Positions 36,032 through 47,602 of a stretch of 64,000 bases of DNA are shown here, piece after piece; the first letter of the stretch is position 1; each line of letters begins with the position of its first letter. The notes beneath the pieces are model-generated. The model did not search any database. It saw nothing but the letters and a program-made list of their open reading frames with translations, and was not told the DNA's origin. Origin of the DNA: Tachypleus tridentatus. Taxonomy: Eukaryota; Arthropoda; Merostomata; Xiphosura; Limulidae. The translations under genes were made by a program, and so were the position numbers. The stretch covers positions 62,239,558-62,303,557 of the forward strand of contig NC_134825.1 in assembly GCF_004210375.1 (NCBI RefSeq), read 5' to 3'.

Positions 36032-36100
36032 TCTCGCATGTTATTTATTTACCCGGAATAAACTAATGTTTTACTTATTTCAATAATACGTATCATTCCA
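36032..36100. repeat. Source of an exact 69-base duplicated filler
   Basis: Identical over 69 bases to 36754-36822 (begins TCTCGCATGTTATTTATTTA). Here the sequence is in its expected place relative to gene A's flank. Confidence 0.9.
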
Positions 36101-36619
36101 CAATCATTTCCGGCAAGTTGTTTTTTGTATCGTATTGTTTGTTTGTATCTACATCACCAACAAAACCAGCATTAAAAGCTAACACAACGTCTTAGGTTAC
36201 GCTTCCCAGTCTCATATTATTTGATTAAAACGTATATTTTACAGCTAAGAGCCAATAAAACCTCGAGAAAATACAAGAAAACGTGTACCTACATATTCTT
36301 TTGTTAATTAGTCAAACAAATAACTTTTTAACGTAATTATGTAACGTGCCTTGGTTTTTTGAGATCCTGAGAATGTAAGACCTAAATTGCCTTTGTGGTA
36401 CACTGTCTATACGTTTTAACATCAATTTCGCTGGTATCATATGTTTAGAAGATAAAATTGAGGAGATACGAAAACTGAAACCAGCAACGACCCACGTTGT
36501 CTGCAGTCAAAAGTGGGAAGGTGGTTGCTCACAAGTAGAGTGGGGGTAAGCAGTAAAACTATCCTTGTAGGAGTTGTTTGTTCTCCATCATTATGTTCAC
36601 GTACTACTTTTCTAAACCT

Positions 36620-36736
36620 GTATTTTTCTTATAGCAAAGCCACATCGGGCTATCTGCTCAGCCCACCGAGGAGAATCGAACCGCTGATTTTAGCATTGTA
36701 ATCCGCAGACATACCGCTGTACTAGCGGGGGGAATG
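36620..36736 (-). repeat. SINE-C insertion with 8-base target duplication
   Basis: Flanked by CTAAACCT at 36612-36619 and 36737-36744. The head (GCTAGTACAGCGGTATGTCTG on its strand) and the AAAATCAGCGGTTCGATTCT region are intact. It is absent from the other two copies of this flank. Confidence 0.9.
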
Positions 36737-36753
36737 CTAAACCTACTCCTTAC

Positions 36754-36822
36754 TCTCGCATGTTATTTATTTACCCGGAATAAACTAATGTTTTACTTAT
36801 TTCAATAATACGTATCATTCCA
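36754..36822. repeat. 69-base templated filler insertion
   Basis: An exact copy of 36032-36100 is inserted within the sequence that reads CCTTACTATTAGTATAGCTC in the copy near 50850 (reverse complement). It has no element-like ends. Confidence 0.85.
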
Positions 36823-37467
36823 TTAGTATAGCTCCGATCCTCCGTTCTACTACTTGGAGATTCAATGTTATGAGAAAAGAAACCAGAGAAGGCTCTTCTA
36901 TGAAGAATGTGATACAAACACATTAGTCCACCCATATAATGTATAAAATTGTCCAAATAATGAAGTTTATTTCCTTTCTAATATTTTTATAATACTATTT
37001 TACTATATATTATAAATCTGTCATTATTTCTAAATTTAAGGAAGAACATTTATATTTATAATAAAATAATTTAAAATGTTTGATTAACGATTTTTCATCA
37101 AAACCAATAAAAATGAATTTATGAACGAATGTATTTATATTTGATATTAAAAATTGTATATTGCTACAAACTATCTAAGAAGCTGTAAGTAGGTAATACT
37201 CTGTACGACATACGTTGGTACATTATTATTTGGAAATAATTTCTTCTGTCATATATATTATTATTATTATTAATTACCTTAACAGTGTGCTTCAATATAT
37301 GATTTGGATAAATTATCAATCTGTAGAACTGCAGGATAAATGCTTCTAATATAATTACTTATTACTAGATTACTAATGGCAATTAAATCGTAAATATATA
37401 TACAAGTTAAGGAAAATAATTCTGGATTTATTATTATTAAAACTGAATTTGCATGAAGAATTTACAT

Positions 37468-37520
37468 AACCCGCGAATTACGAGTCGCACGTCTTACGCG
37501 CTTGGCCATGCCAGGCCAAA
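37468..37520 (-). repeat. SINE-A head fragment at a duplication junction
   Basis: Only the tRNA-like head remains (CCCGCGAATTACGAGTCGC on the plus strand). It sits exactly between the inverted 5'-flank block and the direct 3'-exon block. Confidence 0.85.
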
Positions 37521-37641
37521 AAAGATTCTAATTTGGTTTTTTTTTTCAAAATTTATCGTGGTGTTTGACAAATGTTATTTATGATTACATTATTGTTTCT
37601 GATTATCACTTTTTTTAAGTCAGGAATTGCATTTATTTCAG

Positions 37642-37695
37642 AATCGCAGTCAACAGTATATAATCTCATTTTATTCAACGACGAATTGGACATGA
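37642..37695 (+). pseudogene. Lone last exon (copy D) with lost stop codon
   Basis: The acceptor TTTATTTCAG and the five terminal codons for NRSQQ match exon 6 of gene A. The stop TAA has become TAT, so the frame would run twelve further codons to TGA at 37693-37695. No exons 1 to 5 lie upstream; instead an inverted 5' flank does. The poly(A) signal at 37750-37755 is kept. It is a gene fragment. Confidence 0.8.
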
Positions 37696-37789
37696 AGACT
37701 AAACTTATTCGCACGCTTGTCTTATATTCATTACAAACACAAAATTATGAATAAAATACTTTTCGCTTGCTTTCTGTGTTGTCAGTTTT

Positions 37790-37875
37790 GGTTATTTATA
37801 ATTAAGTACAAAGCTACACAAATTAAAATCTCTGTACTCTTCTCCACGGGTATTGAAAGCCGATTTTTAGCGAGG
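37790..37875 (-). repeat. SINE-B fragment
   Basis: The plus strand reads TACAAAGCTACACAAAT, CTCCACGGGTATTGAAAGCCG and TTTTTAGCGAGG. The same fragment is at 57815-57910 in block E2. Confidence 0.75.
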
Positions 37876-37995
37876 AATATAAAATCCAAAGAGTTTATTG
37901 AACACATTATTGTTACGTTTAACGGAATCTTTCACGTGTGTGTATTTCAAAACGAGTATATTTTATTAAGAATTTGAGACAAGCTCATTTAAAAA

Positions 37996-38273
37996 ACTTT
38001 TGTTTGTTTGGGAAGTTCGCACAAAGCTACTCGAGGGCTATCTGTGCTAGCCGTCCCTAATTTAGCAGTGTAAGACTAGAGGGAAGGCAGCTAGTCATCA
38101 CCACCCACCACCAACTATTGGGCTACTCTTTTACCAACGAATAGTGGGATTGACCGTAACATTATACACCCCCACTGCTGGGAGGGCGAGCATGTTTAGC
38201 GCGACGCGGGTGCAAACCCGCGACACTCGGATTACGAGTCGCACGCCTCATGCGCTAGGCCATGCCAGGCCAA
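37996..38273 (-). repeat. SINE-A insertion unique to block E1
   Basis: Full-length copy flanked by CATTTAAAAA at 37986-37995 and 38274-38283. The matching position in block E2 (near 58025) reads CATTTAAAATGCAA with no SINE, which is an empty site. Confidence 0.95.
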
Positions 38274-39834
38274 CATTTAAAAAGCAACATAACGAAACAA
38301 AACACACGTCTTGAAGAAATATCTCAGACTAATTTTTTTTGTTAGATTTCGATTGTGTATCAAATATCACGTAATTTGATGATTTACAGTATTATAGAAC
38401 AAAACCTTTTGGTGAATAAAATGTACTGTAATCCATTCTTTGGGGAGACACATTAAAGCAGATAAAACACGTACTTGCCACTATTCACACAGTTTGAAAT
38501 ATCTACAAATAAGTGTTAATAACTGAATGATCTTCTTACTTCAGTAATTTAAATATCTTTGTAGGCTGTTATACCAACAAAATAATTCAGTTTTTTAGGT
38601 GACATAAATGTGAATCTGAACTTTACTTATCATGTATATTGAAAATCGTCGTAAAAGAGTTTTTGAACATTTGGAATTACAACAATAATCTCTGATATGA
38701 AATTGTAAAAAGAAACTTTGATTTCAGTGATTAAAATAGAAATAGAGAAACCGAATCCGATTCATTATAAAAAAATAAAAGATGAATAAAACATGCAGTT
38801 CTATAAAATAAGTCTACGAACTCTAAAAAAACCCTATACCATCAGAGGCTCTGAATGCTGCATCTACAATGTTCAAAACTTAGACTATCTGATGGGGTTT
38901 GAAGATTTCTACCAAACACGAACAAGTCAAGTGTAGAAACACTAACAAAATAAAAACAGTATTGAAACTGTAAAACAATAATCCCTTTTGATGAAAAAGT
39001 ATTAAATATTTAATTATTAATTTAAATCATTAAAAGTAATTGAATCAATAGATCCAAATGTACAATACTTTTTGACCCGTCTAAGTGCAGGATATATGTA
39101 TTCTGTGGTTAACGTTACTGACATATATCATTCAGAAGATTTAAAAATGGAACATTCTTTAATTACTCCAAGTCGTACTTAGGCGCTTGGCATAAATACA
39201 GTTCATTCCGCTTAAAATAAATAATGAGAAATTAAAATAAACCAGAGGGTTAAAACGCTGTTCTATCTATGCAAGATTAATTTTATAACAAATATGAATG
39301 GCAAACAGATTTTCCAGTCACTCGTTTTACAATTTCATGAATATATATCTTATTTCCATGCATATATCCTTTCTTAGGCTTACCCTTTACAGAGTAATGG
39401 TCAGCTAAGTGCATGTAGCTAATTTAGGGTGGGAAAAAGAACTAACACGAGAGTTGGATGTTTGTGGAATGGGAAACAAGTAAACCTATAATACTGACAT
39501 TACTCACTTTTATTACATAACAACAAAATTTCCGAAAAAGGCCAAGGTAATAATAAAATCATAAGCTAACAGTGTAATAAAACTTAATGTTATGAGAATT
39601 TCATAAAATTAAAAGAAGAAGTCTAAAATTTTTTAGGCTTTTTGTGTGTTTTGTCAGAAAAAGGTGAAAATATTATAGAATAAGAGTGAAATTTTACAAT
39701 AAAACCGTATATATTGTATTTTTCTTCACTCACCTACAATAAATTTTAACTGATTTCAAAATCCGTAGGGAAATGATGAAGCATAAGGACACATAGTTTC
39801 ATCTTCTGACGATATTAGGAATTCAAATATTTAG

Positions 39835-40370
39835 AACGGTGATGATCAGTAGTACGTCTTGTAATGCGTTGAGTTTTGATAATAAATGGTGTGTGTTGAA
39901 ACGTCTATGATTTTTCTGATAAATAATGGGGTTGAAATTTCCGACACCTGTATGCCAATATTAGATTTAAATGTATAGGATCAGTAGTATATGTTGAAAC
40001 GTCTAGGACTAGGATGGTCAGTGGTAGATGTTGAAATGTTTATGACCAGGACGATCAATTGTGTGTTGAAATGTGTAGGACATGGACTGTGAGTAGCAGA
40101 TATTGAAATATATACGATTCAGATAATTAATGATGTGCGATGAAGTGTCTTGTAGCTCAATTGTAAGTGGTAAGTGTTGAAATGTAAAGGATCGAGATGT
40201 AGAAGTTATAGTGTCTAGAAGCTGGACGATCATCGGCAGATTAAAATATCTAGGAACTGGATGGTCGGTCTTAAATGTTGTAAGGTCTTAGACATGAATA
40301 GTTAAGATTTCTCGGATCTGGTTGGTCAGTTGCGGTTTCGAAATTTCTAAGACATGGATAATCAACGGTA
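39835..40370. repeat. Degenerate minisatellite, about 37-base unit
   Basis: About a dozen units of the form GATCAGTGGTAGATGTTGAA followed by ATGTCTAGGAC and a GG/AT spacer. Unit length varies around 35-39 bases. Only the last few units remain in block E2 (59430-59610). Confidence 0.8.
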
Positions 40371-41946
40371 TCTTTAGAAATAGTTGTGAAGTGTTTGAGG
40401 AATCAACTAACATTATTTTCTTAGCACTTAGATAAACTTTGCTGTAATACAAGGAATACTTATCAGAAATTGTGGTTAAGTAACTGTGAACTAAAGTATG
40501 AAGAATACATTTGGTTAAGACATTGTACTTCCACATGTTCAGAGAAAATGATTGCTGTTTATAATTCACAAAGACATGTTATTGTTCGGTATTACAAAAT
40601 TACCTAGTATTTACATACCTGTATTTAAGTTAATGGCCAAACATTTATCTTTATATGGAATAAAAACTACGACACAATTGACAAGACTTAGTGAAGTGAT
40701 ACAAAGAATTTAAAAAGTCTTGAACCCAAGCTACTGTTCATCATAATCCAGACAGCCAAAATCATCCAACGTTTTTCTGAATACGAAAGTAGAACTAAAG
40801 AAGGAATACTATGAGTTAGTAATGGACCTTTGGAAATGAAAGTCCTTAGCAAATGGTCAAGTATCGACAGAAGTCTGTTTAACTCGTCTTAAACAACATT
40901 GTACCATTTTATTTTCTAACAACCACTTTGAATGAAATGTAATTTCTTTTAGGTAGAAAACTAATTTACTATCACCCATGTAGGTTACTTGTATAAAATT
41001 AGATGTTGAGAAAAGAGCATTTATAAATATTATGTATTCCATAGTTTTGATGTTCAAAGGAAATTACTTGGATTTATTAATTGTAAAGTTTAAGAAAGAA
41101 GCGTGTTAAGATGCTGTTAATTTCGTTGAAAAGAAAAAAGTTATTTAAGTGACCCCTTAAAAATTATGTTTGGTAAAAAGGTTGATGAAGATATGGCTGA
41201 GAGCAGAAATATTCAAACATAAGTGACCAATTTGTCTTCTAGTCACATGTAACAAAAACAATGTAGCCATAAGTATTATTACTTTTAGCTTTATTTCAGT
41301 GTGGCGCTTTGTTTCTGAGTAAGTAAAGATACTTAATTAAAAGTGAAAATTGTTAATTATTCTTCTGATTAATTTACAAAAGGGGCTGAAAGTGTTAAGT
41401 TGTGATTGATAACCGTCTCACCGATTTCAAATAATATCGAGGACGATGATAATGATGGATTATTACCGAAGCTTTGTAAGAGGGCGCTATTCCAACAGAG
41501 GAAGAATACCTGTACCAATTGTAAAGGCGTAACATCGTGTTTTATATCGATAACTACACCTCTTACCAGCATCAAAACTAATTATCAAATCATTTTGTAC
41601 GTTTAGTTGACCTTTACGTTATTGAACAACACTGATTCTTTGTCGTTTACGGTAACGAGTACAATTATAAAATACTGTTGTTTATTATTTTGATATAATC
41701 ACCCATGGCCTAATATTAATAATTTATAAAATAGATTATGTTAAAGCATTTTTGTATTAATATAAATCTATAAGTTACTTGTTGTAGCAAGATACAGGTA
41801 CAACAATCATTTCTCAGCTAACTTCCGTCCCAGTATGGCCAGGTGGTTAAGGTGTAATCGACTCGTTATTTGACGGTCGCGGTTTTGAATCCTTGTTACA
41901 CTAAATATGCTCGCCCTTTCAGCCGTAGAGACGTTATAAAGTGAAG

Positions 41947-42289
41947 TATATGTGTATAAACGGCTGGTATTGGTTGAGAAAATGTTTGAGGCAAAGGAGC
42001 GAACAACGTTTCGATCTTTTTCTGTTGGTTAGTCGGTTTAGTGTTTTTTGGCACAAAGCAGCACAGCTATCTGCGCCAAACGTCTGGTAAAAAGTAAAAG
42101 TTAATTTAGTAAAATTCATAAAAGGAAAATGAGGTAAAACAAAACAAAGGGTTTTTCTTTACGAACCTGACGACGACCGAAGAAGGTCGAAACGTTATTC
42201 GCTCCTCCACATCAAAAAGTGTCTCATCCCATACCAGTTGTTTTTACATATATATTTTTCTGTACAAGTAGGTTTTCTCGTCATCACGG
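41947..42289. mobile_element. Short Penelope-derived insert with two opposed ends
   Basis: It holds a minus-strand Penelope 3' end (41950-42030) joined to a plus-strand one (42120-42289), each with a hammerhead-like region and the terminal string resembling GTTTTTACATATATAT. No protein is encoded. It is nested in a SINE-A. Confidence 0.75.
42163..42200 (+). ncRNA. Hammerhead ribozyme-like motif of Penelope type
   Basis: CTGACGA (42167-42173), a hairpin GACC-GAAGAA-GGTC, then GAAAC (42189-42193). Flanking GAAC and ATTC would form a weakened stem I. The copy is likely worn. Confidence 0.5.
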
Positions 42290-43221
42290 GTTATAAAGCG
42301 AAGATTAATCCCACTATTCATTGGTAAAAGAGTAGCCCAAGAGTTGGCGTTAGTGGTGATAACTAGTTGCCCTTCCTCTAGTTTTACATTGCTAAATGAA
42401 CAGCAGTTAGCGCATACAGCTTTTGTTTAGCTTTGCGCGAAATTCTAAAACAAAGAAACAAAAAACAGCTAACTTCTTACAAAAGAGAGAAAAAATCCCT
42501 TTTCTAGATACGTTATTTATCGAAAGATATTATTTAATTGCTATAAAAACTACCATGGTGATATGTTCTGCCACTTGCTTTAACTGAATTTGTATTTCAA
42601 TTTTCAGTTCTTTTCGTATTTGTTTTCCTAACTTGTGTTGTTTTTTTAAAAAAAAGTTCAGTAAAATGGTGTGACACACAGCCCTCTGAAACATTAATAA
42701 TTTAATCCTTGAAATAGGAATATCAAATAAAACAAGAATCAAATTATGTTGTAATAACTTTAATGTAATAAAAATAAAATAAACCAAGGCTCATTCGCTG
42801 ATATTTGTGCTACATCAGATTCACTGACTGTTTATAATTTGGCATCATTTTTTTCGCTAATAAATTCACCTGTCTGGAACTAAAGACAAAGCTACACAAT
42901 GGGTTATCTGTGCAGAAGGTGTGAATTTAACATATTATAATTTAAACCTATTATTAGATGCAGGTTTAACTTTATATTTGTTTTGATTGTTACATTTAAC
43001 TTAATTAAAACACTACACACTTAGTTTAATTAAAACTTTAATATTTTGTTTCTCGGTTACTCTTGATTGGAATGAGCTTAAAGCTATTATTATTATTATA
43101 TATAAACACTAAAATAACGAAGACGTGATAAAGTAAAATAAAACCACACAATACATATATATCTATACATACATGAAATATTACAAAATGTAACATATGT
43201 AACTTATGTGACAGCCGTTGA

Positions 43222-43464
43222 GGGCCGGTAGGGCCAGGTGGGTTAAGGCGTTCGACTCGTAATTTAAAAGTCGCGGGTTTGAAACTCGGTCCAACCAAGC
43301 ATGCTCGTCCTTTCAGATGTGGGGTCGTTATAATGTGACTGTCAATCCCACTATTCGTTGGTAAAAAAGTAGACCAAAAGTTGACGGTGGGTGGTGATAA
43401 CTACTGCTTTCCCTCCAATCTTACAGTGCTAAATTAGTGACTTTGGGCGAAATTGAAAAACAAA
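43222..43464 (+). repeat. SINE-A copy
   Basis: Head, body and tail present, with a short deletion before the tail. The partner in block E2 is at 62778-63100. Confidence 0.9.
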
Positions 43465-44189
43465 GAGACAAAGGTTGTGTGCACACGAAATAGCAAATAA
43501 AACTTTAAGTGAAATTCTACATTGTTATCAATAATTGTGCCAGATTATGCTTTCCCAATCGTATATAAATGTTTAGACTGTAAATCTATTAACTTACTTG
43601 AAGGAAAACACTGTGGTGGCTACGAACGGCAACATAGTGTTATTAAATACAACACTATTTTATTATGAACCACTTTGTAATTAAGTTATGGTATTGCCAC
43701 TTGATAAAACAACATGAGAAAAGGTATTTGAGATTTAAACGTTGCTATACCTAGAAGTTAATATTTATCCCATTGGTGTAGAAGATGAATTCAGATTTAA
43801 AATTCTAGAGTTTTATATATTTTTACTTATTGAGGAAGAAGAACGAATCAACTTTCACACTCACGGATACGTCAATGTCGATAGCATGTGTTGAAACTAT
43901 TGTCATATTAGCGGAATTAAATTAATACTAAAATAGATTCATACTGTCTGAATTGAGCAAACGTATTGAAAGAAATGTTACATTGTCCGAATGAGTCTCG
44001 TATTGCTAAAACTGAATAAATCTGTTGAAAAATGTATTATTTTAATAGAACCGAACGGATGTGTAAAAAGGAGTGTTATATTGTCTGAACGAAAGGGAGT
44101 GTCATTGTTTAAACGGATGTTTTGAAAGAAGTATCATATTGACAACAATGTAGGTTGCACTGATAAGCTTACGCTGTAGTTAAGATTGA

Positions 44190-44905
44190 ATACATTACAT
44201 TGCTGTATTAAATATGATTACCTTGTAATTCAAGTTTCGGTACTGTATGTATTTTGAGGTTGTTCTTTAAAGACCCGTTTTACCAAGAAATTAAGAGATA
44301 CTCAAGAAGATAAACGAAAACCAAATACGGGCAACGTAATCAACCATACGACATATAAATTATATTGTTTGCTTAAAAAATAATCAGGTCATAAAACATA
44401 AATAATTATCCCCTAATACTTTTAATTATTAACTGAGCTGTTACTTTATTTGTACTCGCGAGTTCATATTTAATGAAATACCTTACGTTAAATTCTAAAG
44501 GGATAATGTGAAGTACTGAGCTTGAAATATCATAATGACACACTAAACGTGTCTAATTTTGAACAGTAAAATTTAAAGGGGATTTATCTATTACAAACTC
44601 ATGGGATTTGAACATGATATTTTTATCGTTGCAAATGTGTAACATTACCACTGATTTATCGAAAGACACCTTAACAGATTATTTACAATAAATTATGTTT
44701 ATTATATCACTTTCATCAGTAAACAAACACGAAGGAAAATGTTGTAAATGTTTCTCAGAAATCAAGTCAAAGGTTACCATCGTTCTGAACATTATGTTTA
44801 GTTTATGTTGAAACAGAAACACTTATTGTTTTTACTAACAATATTTTTATATTTTTTCACGCGGAACATAATTTTTTTACAAACAACATCTTCGTTTAAT
44901 TAAAA
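44190..44905. repeat. Inverted partner of 33180-35330
   Basis: Reverse-complement match at both ends without the mariner, so it gives the empty site for that insertion. Confidence 0.75.
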
Positions 44906-45529
44906 ACTATGACAGCGAGTAGTGTGATATTTTCTGGTTTTTAAATTTAAATTTAAAACTAACCAAACCAAACTAATGGTTAAACACGACATTCATCTTG
45001 GGCCTAAAAGTGGTATTTTTCAACTTTAAGTTATTAACTTATAAACGCAAATTTCACATGACTTTTTTTTTCAATTCTCCAGATAAACGAATTAAATAGA
45101 GTACATATATGTACACCAAATATAGGGAAGTGGGTAAACTATAACGCTAATAAAAAGAGAATCATGAACTCCAATTACACTTTCTTATCGTTCTGGTTAT
45201 AAATGGTAACTATATATTGCACAAGTTCCCAATACATTATCCTGATAGTATCTAAAATTCACATTGGATTTATTGTACACTCTCTGGAGCTCCACTAAGA
45301 TTGAATATTCCATTATAATAAAAGCGTCAGCATCAAATAAAAAACTTGTTGTTACATTTTATGTAGCATGTTGAAAAATCATCACCATACTGCAATAAGT
45401 ATCAACTCATTGGTCTCTTGTTCCATTTAATCAAGAAATCCCTTTCAAACACTTAATTATAAATACCCTACAGTCTATTGATTTTAATATTGATCAACTA
45501 CAATATTAACAATACTTTCACAAAATATG

Positions 45530-45890
45530 TTATCAAAAACATATATATATATATTATATTAAGAAATAAACGAATATAAATAGCATACTAAAAGCTTATC
45601 CCAATATGCTGTAATCCAACAATTTCTTACGGGAGGGGCCGGTTGAGCGTTACAGATCCATGTGACGACTGATATTCGTAAGATTTTAAATGTTAATTAC
45701 AAATTTGTTCAGTGGTGTTTCTAAAAAAGTAATTAAAATTTATTTTGTGCATTCTTTGTTAAATATTTCCTTCTATAATTAAATATTTATCTTACGAAAT
45801 ACTTGGTCTACTGACTGCATAGCCATACAAAGCCGTCCTCAAGAGTAAAAAAAAATTAATGAAGGTTTTAGTGTGAATTTTAAATGTGAA
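45530..45890. repeat. Inverted partner of 30730-31080
   Basis: Reverse-complement match; shared landmarks include GGTTGAGCGTTACAG and GTGACGACTGAT. Confidence 0.75.
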
Positions 45891-45929
45891 GGAAGAAATA
45901 CAATATGAATTTCATGGTAATTTATTTGC

Positions 45930-46045
45930 AATTAAGCATAAAGCTACATTAAGAGCCAACTGTGCTTTGCCCTTTATGGTTATGGAACCCCGGTTTTTAG
46001 TGTTGTAAGTCCACAAATATTCCGCTGTGCCGCTTCGGGGGAGGG
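45930..46045 (-). repeat. SINE-B copy
   Basis: Orthologous to the SINE-B at 8476-8602; the downstream flank (GTTACGTTAAATGTGATTT) is shared with 8650. Confidence 0.8.
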
Positions 46046-46141
46046 TGTTTCTGCTTTACTAAGCAACAAAATCAATTGAGTATCATCATAGTTACGTTAA
46101 ATGTGATTTGGTTTAACAGAACTGTTTTTTAGTGAGGATAT

Positions 46142-46244
46142 CTGCGGACATACAACGCTAGAAACCGGGTTTCGATACCCGTGGTAGGAAGAACACAGAT
46201 AGTCAATTGTGTAGCTTTGTGCTCAATTCAAACACAACAACAAC
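46142..46244 (+). repeat. SINE-B insertion with perfect 11-base target duplication
   Basis: Flanked by AGTGAGGATAT at 46131-46141 and 46245-46255. The matching site at 8684-8694 has the single uninterrupted string, an empty site. Confidence 0.93.
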
Positions 46245-47602
46245 AGTGAGGATATTAACTCCATACTTCAAACGTGTGTACTTATTATAAAGGAATATAA
46301 GCTGTTTGCGAATATGTATAACTAAAGTTATGTTTTAATTATTACTTCTGATTAAGATGTACAGAATAAGTTAATAATGTTACTTGAACAGAATTTATAA
46401 ATTTATAAATTTATTTATCTTTAAGCACATATTTAATGGCTACATACTACATTTCTGAGTATAATTGAGATTTTTGTGAAAAAAATTCACATTTTAATTC
46501 GAACAATAAAAAAAAATTCTATTTAAAAAGCTATTATAGTAATCGAGTGAATTCGACACAAAGAACAAATTTACGATAATAATTGCATTAATCGACCACC
46601 TATCCAATAAAAAATATTTACAATTATATTTATCTTTGTTTTGTCAAATAAAAAAAAAGTTGTGTGCAGTTATCTTACTTTGAGTTTCACAGATGGTGTA
46701 AGTAATCCTAGTGATTAAACAAATAGCTTAGTATGTTAAATATTGAATATTCTTTTGAAATTATTCAAAAGCGATTGAGTTTCGAGTATCTTATTTGAAA
46801 TTCATTGCACCTTTTGTGTGCTAACTCTTTTATCATGGGCCATGGATCCACACAGTTTACTGATGAAATGTGTTACTTGTTATTATTAAATATGTCTAAT
46901 AATACATTTATTAGATTAACGTTCAATATATTCCAATTAAATCCATTAGTGGCGACCACTAGTAAGATATTTTAGACACTGTAACTATACTGCTTGTGTT
47001 TGATATGTATTTCAAAGTCAGCGACACGATTGACAAATTTAACTTTAAACCATGACATATGTCTCAGCAAACGACGGCTTCCACCTTTCATTCAATGAAA
47101 TCATTTTTTTATTTTGCTATTTAAACTTATAACTACTAAATATATTCTTCTTTGTCTACAAACTAGTAATAAACATGTGTGTGCCACAATTCTACTGTAT
47201 TTTGAAACGCCATTTCTATGTACTGCTTGTTGTTTAAATAAATGTGACCATTTTCCTAACGCCGTATTTTGTAGAAGTTAAGAGTTCCACTTCTATTTCT
47301 AGTATCTCTTCCTTCAGCGCTAAACCTCAAGAATCCTGCTTCATTCGTAAACCTTTCAACACAAAGTTTCTTCTGTTTTTGTTTTTAACAGAGAAGAAAG
47401 ATTTCGTAAATCACAAATCCGCATCAAATCAAACTTAACTTTGTAATTAAGCAATTTGGAAAACAAATTGTGTGAATAACCACGATAACAACAAAAGTCT
47501 TCAATTATTTACTTTTAAAAAAGAATACAAATTATTTTTTGTGCTGTGTAACATTGATGTCTGATTAATAGTCTCAAAATTAGATTATACAGCTAAACTT
47601 AC

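Larger units (their letters stand above)
35425..37462. repeat. Inverted copy of the distal 5' flank of gene A
   Basis: Reverse complement of 17662-19680 along its length, including the old SINE-B fragment (35680-35775). It carries its own later insertions: SINE-C at 36620 and a 69-base filler at 36754. Confidence 0.85.
41827..42450 (+). repeat. SINE-A interrupted by a Penelope fragment
   Basis: The SINE-A head is at 41827-41946; the body and tail resume at 42290 (GTTATAAAGCGAAG) and run to about 42450. The 14-base string GTTATAAAG(T/C)GAAG stands on both sides of the insert as target duplication. The same nested arrangement is in block E2. Confidence 0.9.
37530..44420. repeat. Block E1, partner of 57400-64000
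   Basis: It starts with a copy of the last exon and 3' flank of gene A and then carries about 6.4 kb of noncoding DNA matching 57660-64000 in direct orientation. Differences include SINE-A insertions unique to each side, a longer minisatellite here, and small fillers in the other copy. Confidence 0.9.

Noticed and set aside
37572..37977. Two overlapping plus-strand frames around the copy D exon
   Set aside because: They read through intron 5 and the exon in frames other than the real one, and include hydrophobic stretches only because of T-rich sequence.
41406..41606. Plus-strand frame of 66 codons with an acidic start, partner region at 60650-61110
   Set aside because: The frame is not maintained in the sister block and has no recognisable feature.
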